DNA of 64,000 nucleotides from Salsipaludibacter sp963812245 (lineage in GTDB: Bacteria > Actinomycetota > Nitriliruptoria > Nitriliruptorales > Nitriliruptoraceae), in the NCBI GenBank assembly GCA_963812245.1, contig CAWEUK010000002.1:1178001-1242000 (forward strand), in the 5' to 3' direction. Within the stretch, counting starts at the first letter, position 1. Each line of letters begins with the position of its first letter. Below the pieces are notes generated by a model. That model did no database searches, was not told the origin of the DNA, and was given only the letters and a program-made list of their open reading frames with translations. This document shows positions 63,634 to 64,000 of the stretch, piece by piece. A program made the translations under genes and the position numbers.

Positions 63634-64000
63634 GTGGCCCGTCGCATCGTGATCATCGTCCTGTCAATCATGGCCGTGGTGGCTGCCGGGCTGCCGGCTG
63701 CGGCCAGCGGCCCGGTGGTGGCCCCACCCACTGCCATGGCCTCGCTGGGTGACTCGATCACGCGAGCGTTCCACGGAGGATGTGGCTTCCTGGCCGACTG
63801 TCCCCAGAATTCGTGGAGCACCGGCAGCGCCATCGACAGCCACGCCACCAGGCTCGAAGCACTGACCGGCACGAGCATCCGCGGTGACAACCTCGCGGTG
63901 ACCGGCGCCGAGGCGTCCGACATGGTCTCGCAGGCCCAGGGCATCGCGAGCGACACGGGGTACGTGACGATGCTGATCGGGGCCAATGACGCCTGCACGG
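63634..64000 (+). CDS. Secreted SGNH/GDSL hydrolase (partial, runs off the window)
   Basis: GTG 63634 after GGGAGG opens a frame of 122 codons up to the right edge. Signal peptide IVIIVLSIMAVVAAGLPAAAS, then ASLGDSITRAF with the nucleophile Ser of SGNH block I, and IGANDACT with block III Asn. Such enzymes cleave esters on sugars or lipids outside the cell. The catalytic Asp-His end lies beyond the window. It stands 162 bases behind the poly-glycine protein. Confidence 0.9.
   Translation, partial: MARRIVIIVLSIMAVVAAGLPAAASGPVVAPPTAMASLGDSITRAFHGGCGFLADCPQNSWSTGSAIDSHATRLEALTGTSIRGDNLAVTGAEASDMVSQAQGIASDTGYVTMLIGANDACT

Overview
High-GC DNA with densely packed, often ATGA-overlapping genes, frequent GTG/TTG starts, a BTAD (SARP-type) STAND regulator, a furA-katG operon, an ECF41-type sigma factor and many secreted or lipid-anchored proteins. 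This fits an actinobacterium (Actinomycetota). I cannot place it further from sequence alone; a deep-branching marine or soil lineage is only a guess. I saw no rRNA, tRNA, CRISPR array, integrase or complete insertion sequence.

Layout. 0-8.5 kb: end of an unknown gene, a 1485-residue unknown protein with three Cys-rich zinc-ribbon-like repeats, then (minus strand) a LodA/GoxA-type quinoprotein oxidase gene, split by a frameshift, coupled to its LodB/GoxB-type flavoprotein. 8.7-10.5 kb: an ArsR-controlled operon (palindromic operator, ArsR, SRPBCC fusion protein, YCII protein). 10.7-13.2 kb: a complete polar amino-acid ABC importer. 13.4-24.7 kb: secreted or surface enzymes: astacin-like protease with a beta-propeller, phosphodiester-glycosidase lipoprotein, large choice-of-anchor-like/lipase protein, VWA-phospholipase C-like fusion, C39-like cysteine protease. 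25-31.6 kb: a helical protein, gene remnants, a DUF3892-hydrolase fusion, a VapBC-like toxin-antitoxin pair, a secreted protein and a GGCT-domain protein. 31.7-35.3 kb: ECF41-type sigma factor with its epimerase partner and a matching promoter, and a TetR/maleylpyruvate-isomerase-fold pair with an operator. 35.4-39.3 kb: a membrane CHAT protease-like protein coupled to a lipoprotein. 39.3-42.4 kb: furA-katG with Fur-type operator and terminator. 42.5-44.9 kb: HYR-repeat secreted protein behind a perfect 26-bp palindrome, and small stress-type proteins (CsbD). 44.9-53 kb: a BTAD-STAND-propeller regulator divergent from a 1148-residue conserved protein. 53.1-58.3 kb: SMP-30-like protein, LURP-one-like protein, hydrolase, four-helix copper-binding protein, MFS transporter (frameshifted). 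58.5-61.3 kb: a four-gene overlapping operon of unknown function resembling a type VII-secretion effector cassette. 61.4-64 kb: lipoprotein, poly-glycine secreted protein, and the start of an SGNH hydrolase.

Two window-wide patterns stand out. Three unrelated genes (lodA-like, ECF sigma factor, MFS) are each broken by one +1 frameshift while both halves stay well conserved, so base-level sequence error must be considered. The C-terminal tail of the poly-glycine secreted protein occurs twice more as isolated fragments, which suggests dispersed decay of a multicopy family.
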